Assembly (NCBI RefSeq): GCF_000516515.1
Contig: NZ_KI911784.1
Coordinates: forward strand, 496,001-560,000
Direction: 5' to 3'
DNA: 64,000 bases
Source of the DNA: Chloroflexus sp. Y-396-1
GTDB lineage: Bacteria > Chloroflexota > Chloroflexia > Chloroflexales > Chloroflexaceae
Below, one piece after another: positions 7,788 through 14,985 of the stretch. The position numbers and the translations under genes are program-made. How positions within the stretch are numbered: the first letter of the stretch is position 1; each line of letters starts with the position of its first letter. Under the pieces are notes generated by a model, which worked only from the letters and a program-made list of their open reading frames with translations, made no database searches and was not told where the DNA came from.

Positions 7788-8980
7788 ATCGCCTCCTGAT
7801 TTGCCTCACGGAACCACCTCAGCAGGTGAGCAGGAAGGTCGCCGATGTGGGAGCGACCGAACACTCTGATTTTGCCTTGGGCATCCCACGCCTCAGAAAC
7901 TTCACGTTGCAAGTCGCGCACGTTTTTGTCTTCGCAGAATGTGATGGCGGCAAAGCGGGCCTCGTCGCCGCCGAGCTGGCCAGCACGAGTGAAGATCTCA
8001 AGCAGATGTTCTTTTGCTTTCGATTTCTGTTCGGTGGCAATACATGAAATGGCGAAGAGCTGATATCCAATGGTCGCCGCTACGTCCAGATCGAAGTCTG
8101 GGCGATTTGAGGACTGTATGAAGATCTCACTAGCATAGTCGTCCAGCGGCATCTGCTGATGGGTCTTACTTAGCGCATCAAGGGTATAGTCTTCAAGCCA
8201 GCCACCAATAAAGTACTTTCCGCACTGTTTCAATTGCTGGAACTCCAGTGCTTGCGCTACACCCTCGGCACTGGTCTTTCCTCCACAAGCGGCATCGAAA
8301 GCCTGTATCGCTGGCGTCAGCGCTGAAAACCTGGTCGAGTCGGGTAGTGTGGCGCCGCCTTTCCAGGTATCAAGCCAGTCGCGCCACTGCTTCAGACCTT
8401 CTGGAGCAAGGTGAACTTGAGCGATAGCAGCGGCAATCGCCGCGTGGAGCGGCGTTGTTCGCTTCCGTTTGATCTGATAGCCGTGCATTTCCACGATGTC
8501 AGCCAGCTTGAGCGTTACCTGGCGCTCCACAGGAATACGCTGCACTGGACCGCCACCTGGATCAATCACCATACTGAGGGTGCGCGCATCCAGATAGCTG
8601 AACACTCCGGCTGGAAACATGGTGGACAGAGCCTGATAGCTGTATGCCGCCATCGGCTTGGTGCCGCCCGTATAGTTCAGTCCGATCGTTCGACGCGGAT
8701 AGGAGCGTTCAAACTGCTGGACAGCTTCCCTCACCTTACGGGCAATCGCCGGTCCATCAGCCTCTGGGACAGTAAAAAGCTGAGTGCTCAGATCCGCACG
8801 TTCGCTGCGTAGACGGCTTTTCAGCCGTTCGGCCACTGTTGCGGTCGCCTGGGAATGCAGCAGCACCAGGGTGCCTTGCTCACGGATCAAAAGCCTGGCA
8901 GCCACGTAGTTTGGCAGCGGATTGGTTCCGATCAACAGAAACAGCACATCGGTACGGAAGTCGGAAAACTTGTCACTCAT
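7784..8980 (-). CDS. CARF-domain nuclease candidate (Can2/Card1-like)
   Basis: The 398-residue protein starts with a CARF domain: LLIGTNPLPNYVAARLL at 15-31 and the ligand-loop motif NYTGGTKPMA at 102-111, both typical of cyclic-oligoadenylate sensors. The C-terminal third resembles the DUF1887 restriction-endonuclease fold of Can2/Card1: GGWLEDY at 259-265, FDLDV at 296-300, and later GGDEARF at 337-343. The usual E-x-K step is not standard: the aligned place reads S312-C-I314, followed by EQKSKAK, whose lysines may take over. Card1 and Can2 cut DNA or RNA when cA4 binds. This gene heads the cas operon; AGGAG lies 8 bases before the ATG. Confidence 0.8.
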   Translation of the reverse strand: MSDKFSDFRTDVLFLLIGTNPLPNYVAARLLIREQGTLVLLHSQATATVAERLKSRLRSERADLSTQLFTVPEADGPAIARKVREAVQQFERSYPRRTIGLNYTGGTKPMAAYSYQALSTMFPAGVFSYLDARTLSMVIDPGGGPVQRIPVERQVTLKLADIVEMHGYQIKRKRTTPLHAAIAAAIAQVHLAPEGLKQWRDWLDTWKGGATLPDSTRFSALTPAIQAFDAACGGKTSAEGVAQALEFQQLKQCGKYFIGGWLEDYTLDALSKTHQQMPLDDYASEIFIQSSNRPDFDLDVAATIGYQLFAISCIATEQKSKAKEHLLEIFTRAGQLGGDEARFAAITFCEDKNVRDLQREVSEAWDAQGKIRVFGRSHIGDLPAHLLRWFREANQEAI

Positions 8981-9167
8981 AGGAGCTGCTCCTTTTCCCC
9001 ATTCCCCTCTTTCTCAGCAAGGGTTCGCAATACACCTTTGTTACGCACCAATACAACTGGTGTACCACGAGTTTTCCCCATCCTACCCCATCCCCCTTAC
9101 CATGACCTCACCGCCGCTGACGAAAAACATTCACCATATCCTGTGATCAAAGGCAACCTGCAATCGG
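8981..9167. promoter_or_regulatory. Upstream region of the cas operon
   Basis: These 187 bases separate the CARF-LuxR gene from the CARF nuclease gene; both are on the minus strand. The ribosome-binding site AGGAG for the nuclease gene is at the operon-proximal end. An inverted repeat CACCA-N7-TGGTG lies at 9046-9062, and on the minus strand two related segments containing GTATTG stand nearby. This would suit an operator, but I see no clear -35/-10 pair, and the operon could also be read through from the upstream gene. Confidence 0.35.
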
Positions 9168-10055
9168 CTATACTCGTTCAACAAAACCGGCAAAACGCTC
9201 ACGCAGGAAGCGATAGTCGAGCGATGTATCTTCAGGGAGGTTCCAGGCAACGCGACATTCGGCCAGAATCGCAGTTTTGTGGCTATTAACGGTATTGAGC
9301 GTGATGCATAGACTCGCGGCAACTTCGTCAGGACGCATGCCTTTGGCAAAGGCGCGCAGGACATCGCGCTGGCGCGGGCTGAGCCGTTTCCACACCTGGC
9401 GACACTGCGCCTCGTCGATGGTGGCAACGCGCCGCAACTGCTCTTGTACTGCCTGCATCGATGTCTGTGCTAGTGCGCGTAGTGCCGGAAAGTAAGCACC
9501 CCACGGCACGATCGGCGCCTGAATTAATTGTACGCCATCGGCTGGCGCTACGTGCATCATTGCGCCGTCTTTAACGCGCTGCAATGTCTCTTCCGGCGTG
9601 TACATGTGCCAGATGCGATCCTGATGGTCGCAGAGCAACGCCGCAGCCGACATTGCCAGGAGCGCCAGCATGCGCCGACCGCCACTCAGGCAAAGGTGGA
9701 GCCGTCGTCCCTCACTTTTCAGGTCGGCGATTAGGGTGCGGATACTCTGCCAGGCGGCTTCGGCATCAGCAGCGGTACGGATGTCGGTCAGTTCGACGCC
9801 ATTTACGCCGACTGGAAACCGACGCAGTCGGCAGCGCCGACCGGCGTAGTAGTCGTCAACGAACTCTTGTTGCAGCCGTTGCCACGCTCGACGAGTACGC
9901 TCATTGGTCAGCGCGAGGTGCACGATGTAGACTTCGTGGATTATTTCACCACGAGCAAGAAGTGCATCTAGAGCAAAGGTAACAACTTGTGGTTGGCCAC
10001 CGAGGGTGGCAAGTAGAACAGAGGATGGCTCTGCTGGTGAAAGGGTATCTAGCAT
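9168..10055 (-). CDS. CARF domain fused to LuxR-type helix-turn-helix
   Basis: The protein has 295 residues. The N-terminal part is CARF-like: LATLGGQPQVVTFALDALL at 15-33 and LCLSGGRRMLALL at 121-133, close to the NE0113 (TIGR02584) CRISPR-associated family. Residues 225-265 form a LuxR/GerE helix-turn-helix: LSPRQRDVLRAFAKGM, then PDEVAASLCITLNTVNSHK. CARF domains bind cyclic oligoadenylates, and LuxR domains bind DNA, so the inferred role is a transcription factor that reads the Cas10 signal, comparable in logic to Csa3. No nuclease motif is seen. The gene stands upstream of and in line with the cas operon, and divergent from the Csx3 fusion, so both units are candidate targets. Confidence 0.8.
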   Translation of the reverse strand: MLDTLSPAEPSSVLLATLGGQPQVVTFALDALLARGEIIHEVYIVHLALTNERTRRAWQRLQQEFVDDYYAGRRCRLRRFPVGVNGVELTDIRTAADAEAAWQSIRTLIADLKSEGRRLHLCLSGGRRMLALLAMSAAALLCDHQDRIWHMYTPEETLQRVKDGAMMHVAPADGVQLIQAPIVPWGAYFPALRALAQTSMQAVQEQLRRVATIDEAQCRQVWKRLSPRQRDVLRAFAKGMRPDEVAASLCITLNTVNSHKTAILAECRVAWNLPEDTSLDYRFLRERFAGFVERV

Positions 10056-10056
10056 A

Positions 10057-10096
10057 GCTATAAAACGATACTGTTGATAGTGGCTAATATTATAGC
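10057..10096. promoter_or_regulatory. Inverted repeat in the divergent promoter region
   Basis: GCTATAA at 10057-10063 is mirrored by TTATAGC at 10090-10096, with 26 bases between the arms. The repeat fills the short gap between the CARF-LuxR start (10055) and the Csx3-fusion start (10124). On the minus strand the distal arm contains TATAAT, a possible -10 for the CARF-LuxR gene. Widely spaced arms would suit a dimeric LuxR-type protein, so autoregulation by the CARF-LuxR protein is a reasonable guess. Confidence 0.4.
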
Positions 10097-10123
10097 ATTC
10101 TTTCTTGATGTTTGGAGCTTCTA

Positions 10124-11278
10124 ATGAACCCGTTTCCCGCAGTCATAATTGGCGGCCCGCCGCACAGTGGTAAATCGGTTTTAACGTACTTGCTCAGTCA
10201 CCTTCTGCGCGAACGAAAAATTGAACACTACGTCTTGCGCGCCTGCCCTGACGGAGAAGGTGATTGGAGCCAGGAGGCAGCACCAGAGCAGGTACGTCTG
10301 TTACGGCAGAAGGGTGCGTTTGACCAGACATTTGTTGATCGGGTGTGTCGCGATATAGAACGACGCCATTTGCCCCTGCTGATCGATGTTGGTGGACGGC
10401 CAACTTCTGATCAGGAGCGGATTCTTCGACACTGTACCCACGCGATTGTGCTCTCGGCAACCGCTGAAGGATTGCACGAATGGCGTCATCGTGTTGAGCG
10501 ATATGGGTTGATTGTGATTGCGGAATTGTTCTCAGTGCTGAACGGAAATGATCAGCTTGAGGCCGAAACGCCGGTACTGCGCGGGGTGATCAGTGGTCTT
10601 GAACGTCATACTGCTCAGAGCGGTGTTGTTACCACAGCACTGGCCAACCGCTTGGAGCGTCTAATGCGCTACGATTCCAAAGAGTTGAAAGATCACATCT
10701 TTCGTCAAGCGCCTTACGAAATGGTGGTTGATCTGTCGCAGCTCGTTCAACAGCTTCATCCAGCAAACGCTAAACAAAACTATCTGCCGGAAGACTTACC
10801 GAACGTCTTATCGCAGATCCCCCAAAACCCAGTGTCAATATACGGGCGCGGCCCAAACTGGCTGTACGCTGCGCTGACCCTCCACGTTGCCCCGCACCAG
10901 GTTGCGCTGTTCGACCCACGATTGGGATGGGTGAAACCTTTGTCTTTACCCTGCGTTTCTCGGCTAAAACCAGGGATCGTGGATTGGCAGATCAGGGTCG
11001 AACCGACGTATACCTTGTTAACTGCTCGATCAACACGGCCATATCTTGAATATGATGAGTTGGCTCAGCTAGAGGCGCCGACTCTTGACCCACAAAGGGG
11101 TGTAGTGATAAGTGGCAAAATCCCTTACTGGTTGCTTACCAGTCTCGTGCTTGCGTATCGAAACCATCCCTGGCTGGCTGTGGTGCAACCCCAACTTTAC
11201 CCGCTAGCCGGGGTCATCGTGCTGAGTCGTCAGATGCAGTACACACCCGGCGATAGGATAGCAGTTCCATTAGACTAG
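10124..11278 (+). CDS. csx3: P-loop NTPase fused to tandem Csx3 ring-nuclease modules
   Basis: The 384-residue protein starts at ATG 10124, with GGAG 6 bases upstream; an in-frame TTG at 10112 is less likely. Residues 10-18 form a Walker A (GGPPHSGKS), and LLIDVGG at 85-91 is a Walker B candidate. The C-terminal part repeats Csx3 features twice. A partial copy has GRGPNWLY (241-248) and DPRLG (264-268). A full-length copy follows from about 285, with GVVISGKIPYWLL (326-338) but QPQLY (355-359) in place of DPRLG. Csx3 (Crn3) degrades cA4, and its DPRLG aspartate is linked to Mn-dependent activity. The protein probably switches off the CRISPR signal; what the NTPase adds is unknown. Confidence 0.8.
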   Translation: MNPFPAVIIGGPPHSGKSVLTYLLSHLLRERKIEHYVLRACPDGEGDWSQEAAPEQVRLLRQKGAFDQTFVDRVCRDIERRHLPLLIDVGGRPTSDQERILRHCTHAIVLSATAEGLHEWRHRVERYGLIVIAELFSVLNGNDQLEAETPVLRGVISGLERHTAQSGVVTTALANRLERLMRYDSKELKDHIFRQAPYEMVVDLSQLVQQLHPANAKQNYLPEDLPNVLSQIPQNPVSIYGRGPNWLYAALTLHVAPHQVALFDPRLGWVKPLSLPCVSRLKPGIVDWQIRVEPTYTLLTARSTRPYLEYDELAQLEAPTLDPQRGVVISGKIPYWLLTSLVLAYRNHPWLAVVQPQLYPLAGVIVLSRQMQYTPGDRIAVPLD

Positions 11279-11315
11279 TTAGCAGCGTAGATCACAAATC
11301 GACAGTCTACAACCT

Positions 11316-12311
11316 TCACCCTACCAATCGCGCTAACCGATGTTGCATCTGCCAGGTCGCGATGGGACCAAGCGGCGGTTCAATCCAGCGCGCCAGTTCG
11401 TGTACCGGTACGGTACGGCGCATCTGGATATACCGTCGCTGGTGCAATAACTGCGGCCACTCGGCCAGCGCCATCAACCGACCCGCCAACGTATCCGGCT
11501 GTTGTCGCAGGCCGGCATACGCTACGGCCAGTGTGTCGTAGAACAGGATTGCCGGCAAGCAGGCTAACAGTAACGGCGTTGGCAGACAACGGATCAGCAT
11601 GCGGATACGGTTCCGGCCGAGTAACCGTTGCTTGAGCGGACTGAACATGCCAGCAGTTGCTGAATAGACGTGACGGGCACGCGCAGCCGGTGCTAATACG
11701 CACTCCCACCCACGCAAACGGGCACGCCAGGCCAGATCGGCATCTTCCAAATAGCTGAAGAAATCGGCAAACCGGCCAACATCATCGAGCATGGCTCGTC
11801 GGATCAGCGCCAGACCACCGCTGGCGCCAAAGATAGGATGAGGCCGAGATGGTAACTGCGCAACCGTCATCCCTATTGCGCGATCAATTGCAATGCCGTT
11901 GGCGTGAAAGCAAATACCGGCGCTGGCGACGATCTGCGGTCGTCGGCTAAATGTCAACACGCCTGCCGCCCATCCTGCCTGCGGATAGGTATGCAACGCT
12001 GTCCACAGAGCATCGATACAGCGCGGCTCAACCAGTGCATCATCATTGACCAGCAGAATGAGATCGGTGTGCGTCGCAGCAATACCGGCATTCACCCCAC
12101 CAGCAAAGCCGGTGTTGTACGGCAATTCGACAACACGCACCGTCGGGAAATGCGCACGTACCCAGGCACCAGCCCGCTCACGTGAGCGGTTGTCGACCAA
12201 TATAATCTCGTCGTTTGGCCCTAATTGTTTTTGGATGGCACTTAGACATGCGGGCAGGTAGCGCAAGGCGTTGTAAGTTGGGATAACGACTGTAAGTGGT
12301 GGACGGAACAT
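11316..12311 (-). CDS. Glycosyltransferase family 2
   Basis: The 331-residue protein has a GT-A fold beginning TVVIPTYNALRYLPACL, a nucleotide-sugar site with VNDDALVEP (DxD-type) near residue 90, and a catalytic region FFSYLEDADLAWRARLRGW with ED-W. These are standard for rhamnosyl- and related sugar transferases of family GT2. Two hydrophobic stretches near 240-265 suggest membrane attachment. It probably extends a cell-surface polysaccharide or glycolipid, with an activated sugar as donor; acceptor and sugar cannot be read from the sequence. It stands alone, convergent with the Csx3 fusion and divergent from the permease. Confidence 0.85.
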   Translation of the reverse strand: MFRPPLTVVIPTYNALRYLPACLSAIQKQLGPNDEIILVDNRSRERAGAWVRAHFPTVRVVELPYNTGFAGGVNAGIAATHTDLILLVNDDALVEPRCIDALWTALHTYPQAGWAAGVLTFSRRPQIVASAGICFHANGIAIDRAIGMTVAQLPSRPHPIFGASGGLALIRRAMLDDVGRFADFFSYLEDADLAWRARLRGWECVLAPAARARHVYSATAGMFSPLKQRLLGRNRIRMLIRCLPTPLLLACLPAILFYDTLAVAYAGLRQQPDTLAGRLMALAEWPQLLHQRRYIQMRRTVPVHELARWIEPPLGPIATWQMQHRLARLVG

Positions 12312-12902
12312 AGATCAGTTTCTTAATCAAACGCATCTCAACCATGGTTCCGTAAGCGACTAGTCAATCAGGTAGCAATGATAACCTTTGCTCTGTCGCG
12401 GTGGTCATATCGTGCAACCTGTTTCCACTCCTCTTTGTTTAATGAAGGGCGAAGGATAGACGAGGTACACATTTTAGGCAGTCTCTGATGCCGTAATAGG
12501 AAGATTTGGACCCCATTCCTATCAGTACGGTGCGGAGAAGCAAATTGAATAGCGGACACGCATTGCAATACCAGAAAACGCATCTTCAATCAGACGTTCT
12601 GTCCACCTATTAAGCTCGCTGTGGTTTAGAGAGGGGAGATTTTTCTCACCTGTCTTACAATTAGATGTTTGAGACAACCTCATCGGCACCCTTTGCATTA
12701 TAGCGCACCATGGGATTAGTCTATCGAACTTCGCGCATTTCACACATTTGATCTTCTCAACATCGAACTCATCATATAACCTCTACCTGAGTGACAACCT
12801 GACTAAGGAAACTAGCCGCCCACAGTTGCCAACAATTAAATTGTCAACCGCCAGAGCTCTCTCCCAGCACAGCTTTGCAATTCCTTCCCGACATGGCGAA
12901 CT
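12312..12902. other. Intergenic stretch without a recognised gene
   Basis: About 590 bases between the glycosyltransferase and the permease promoter. Two minus-strand frames of 73 codons exist (12368-12589 and 12522-12743) but overlap each other, lack good ribosome-binding sites and give no recognisable protein. No tRNA-like cloverleaf or strong hairpin was seen. Confidence 0.5.
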
Positions 12903-12932
12903 TTGACAGAACCAGATATATCAGGCTATAAT
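12903..12932 (+). promoter_or_regulatory. Consensus sigma-70 promoter of the permease
   Basis: TTGACA at 12903-12908 and TATAAT at 12927-12932 are separated by 18 bases, both hexamers matching the consensus exactly. Transcription would begin near 12940, about 30 bases before the permease start and within the palindrome that follows. Confidence 0.75.
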
Positions 12933-12944
12933 CTTGGTCAATAT

Positions 12945-12959
12945 TGATACTATGTATCA
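12945..12959. promoter_or_regulatory. Palindromic operator candidate TGATAC-TAT-GTATCA
   Basis: A perfect 6-3-6 inverted repeat lies a few bases after the expected transcription start and just before the ribosome-binding site of the permease. The place is typical for a repressor. No repressor gene is adjacent, so the regulator must be encoded elsewhere; an ArsR-type metal sensor is a guess based on the kind of permease. Confidence 0.5.
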
Positions 12960-12973
12960 TTTAGAGGATGGGT

Positions 12974-14140
12974 ATGATCAATCGTTTACTGATAGTAACG
13001 ACACGTGAATCATTCGAGCGCCTGATGCCAACCGTTTCACTGATAGCATTGGTCCTAATCGTCGGTATAGCGCTATTCGAGAGTGTACGTGCATGGCTGA
13101 CCGGTGCTGATCCCCAACACCTTTTTCCGGTCTTTGAAATACCGATTGCTCAGGCTGGCAAAGCGTTAGGAAAGACACTAACTGACCGGATGCCAGACTG
13201 GAGCATACCTTCTCCCTTCGGGGTGATCGACGTGAAATATACTGCTGCCTACATCATATACGAGTGGTTTAAGCTGCCGATTATCTTGTTCCTGACCACC
13301 TACGGTATGACGCTGCTTCGTTTACGCATCAGTACTGCTTGGCTCGAACGAACCATCGGGCGTAACGACCTGATGGGGGCCATTGCTGGAACGTTGATGG
13401 GTATGGTGACACCGGTCTGCTCATGCACAGTGACTAACCTGTACGCCGGGCTTGTAGCTGGCGGCGCCAGCCAACGTACTTCATCCGCCTTTTTATTCGC
13501 TAGCCCGGCGCTGAACGAGTTTGCTATCATTTTCATGTTTGTGATTGTCGGGTCGGTCGGTGCCTTGATCTATGTGTTGGCCGGAATCATCGCAGCATTG
13601 GCAACGGCTTATCTTGCGCCATTCCTAGGTCTCGATCCGTCGCGATTTATCAAAGATCATTTGAACAGACATGCCAGTTGTAGCCATGTAAACGAAAGCC
13701 TCCTGATCCGCGCTCATCGCGAGGCGTGGTCACTATTCAAACGGTTGTTCGGTGTTGTGCTATTCAGCGGACTACTAGCAGGAATCCTGGTCAATTTCAA
13801 CCTCACGCCGGTTGCATACCTGAAGCAGATAGGAGCCGTATGGTGGGGTCCAATAGCGGCTACGTTGTTGGGTTTGCCTCTTGACATCAATGCAGCATCG
13901 ACAGGACCGATATTAGTAGCCCTTCACCAAGTAGTGCCACTTGGTACATTGATTGCAGCGATGATGGCAACAACAGTCTCATCAATCCCGGAATGGGTAA
14001 TGCTCAACCGATTGCTCGGTCGTTTCAATGCTATTAAAAGTGCTTTGGTATGCAACGTATGTAATGCTGCTCGGGTTGTTCCTCAATCAGCTATTCGACC
14101 TTCGGTAAGACGCTACGAAATAGTGAGGGAAGCGGCGTGA
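12974..14140 (+). CDS. Permease of the YraQ/ArsP (DUF318) family
   Basis: The protein has 388 residues from ATG 12974, with AGAGG suitably spaced; ATG 12968 is an alternative two codons upstream. It is strongly hydrophobic with about eight membrane helices. A conserved cysteine motif TPVCSCTVTNLYAG is followed by FLFASPALNEFAI, typical of the DUF318 permease family. A second Cys pair (VCNVCNAARVV) lies near the C-terminus. ArsP members export trivalent organoarsenicals, and other members have unknown metal or metalloid substrates, so the substrate here is open. The consensus promoter followed by a palindrome suggests induction by release of a repressor. Confidence 0.8.
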   Translation: MINRLLIVTTRESFERLMPTVSLIALVLIVGIALFESVRAWLTGADPQHLFPVFEIPIAQAGKALGKTLTDRMPDWSIPSPFGVIDVKYTAAYIIYEWFKLPIILFLTTYGMTLLRLRISTAWLERTIGRNDLMGAIAGTLMGMVTPVCSCTVTNLYAGLVAGGASQRTSSAFLFASPALNEFAIIFMFVIVGSVGALIYVLAGIIAALATAYLAPFLGLDPSRFIKDHLNRHASCSHVNESLLIRAHREAWSLFKRLFGVVLFSGLLAGILVNFNLTPVAYLKQIGAVWWGPIAATLLGLPLDINAASTGPILVALHQVVPLGTLIAAMMATTVSSIPEWVMLNRLLGRFNAIKSALVCNVCNAARVVPQSAIRPSVRRYEIVREAA

Positions 14141-14246
14141 GCGGAGCGAGGATGAGGAGCAGGTACGACTGCTTCACAGGATACCGGTTGCTCTCCTTCG
14201 TTCGTTATCGTGAGTGAGAGTGGTTTTGAAAAACCCTATTGGATGG

Positions 14247-14270
14247 AAACGCAGGCCGCTAGCGCGCACG
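14247..14270. repeat. Dispersed palindromic repeat, family B, copy 1
   Basis: A segment around GCAGGCCGCTAGCGCGC, preceded by TTGAAAAACCCTATT. It resembles the segments at 27587-27607, 45412-45432 and 48699-48721. The flanking TTGAAAA-CCCTATT also appears, inverted, beside the copy near 45412. Confidence 0.45.
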
Positions 14271-14435
14271 ATAACGCGAAAGCGTGTGATGTTAGCTGGT
14301 GCGTTTGGTCTCCTGCAAGGTTCAAATAGAACATGACCGAGAGTATGTCCAGTCCAACCTGGCCCTCAGAGCGTGAATGCACACAGCCTGGCCTACGCTC
14401 CTCACTTTCCTCCTTCCTCCCCCTTATACAGAGAG

Positions 14436-14572
14436 CTTAGGTGCGCACGTGACTACCAACCGTTTGTGCTACGCACACTCTCGCTTCTCTCACACGGCAA
14501 GAGGAAGGGGGATCTTAGGCACGGGCGTGATTACAAACTGTTTGTGTTGCTCGCGCTCCTCCCTCTCCCAGT
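14436..14572. repeat. Imperfect direct repeat, two units of about 78 bases
   Basis: Units starting at 14436 and 14514 both begin CTTAGG and share the pattern CGTGA-TAC-AAC-GTTTGTG followed by C-rich sequence. The surrounding 14141-14820 stretch has no gene with a believable product; the 136-codon plus-strand frame across the repeat is low-complexity and I reject it. Confidence 0.45.
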
Positions 14573-14827
14573 CGAGGAGCGGAAACGGGAGCCTGATCAG
14601 GATGGGCACCCACCCAAGCGGACGTGCACATCGGATGAGCAATGGATTCAGCCACAGACTGTGAGGATGCGAGCCAGATACCCACACTCCCAGGGAAACA
14701 GCCTGAGTCGGGGATCGCTGTCAGCAGGTAGACAACGTTCGTCGGCGTTGCTCAAAGCAGTTTGGTCGTTGCATGTGAGCTAATGCGGAAAACTCCTGAA
14801 AAACCCTTCCTATCGTCACCCTCACCC

Positions 14828-14865
14828 TTGACAATCCATTAACACTCTGCTATATTGTATACAAT
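14828..14865 (+). promoter_or_regulatory. Promoter of the GntR operon with overlapping operator
   Basis: TTGACA at 14828-14833 and TATATT at 14851-14856 are 17 bases apart. A perfect 12-base palindrome ATTGTATACAAT (14854-14865) overlaps the -10 element. TTGTATACAA-type palindromes fit binding sites of GntR proteins of the FadR branch, and the next gene encodes one, so autorepression is likely. Confidence 0.7.
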
Positions 14866-14985
14866 CTCTGAATAGTATAAATGTTATAACCAAAATATAT
14901 AATCTATTTTCTCGATCCTTTAGCTCTATTTGCCAAAAGCATCAGCAGGCACGCTATCTGCTTTTTGCTACTACACCGAATTGTA

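Noticed and set aside
1-12000. CRISPR array expected beside the cas genes
   Set aside because: No direct repeats of 25-40 bases with regular spacers were seen in this region or elsewhere in the window.
14310-14335. T-arm-like piece GGTTCAAAT suggesting a tRNA
   Set aside because: No acceptor stem, anticodon arm or CCA-side pairing can be found around it.
14373-14783. 136-codon frame in the gap before gntR
   Set aside because: It crosses the 78-base tandem repeat, is rich in Arg, Ser and Pro, and gives no recognisable protein.
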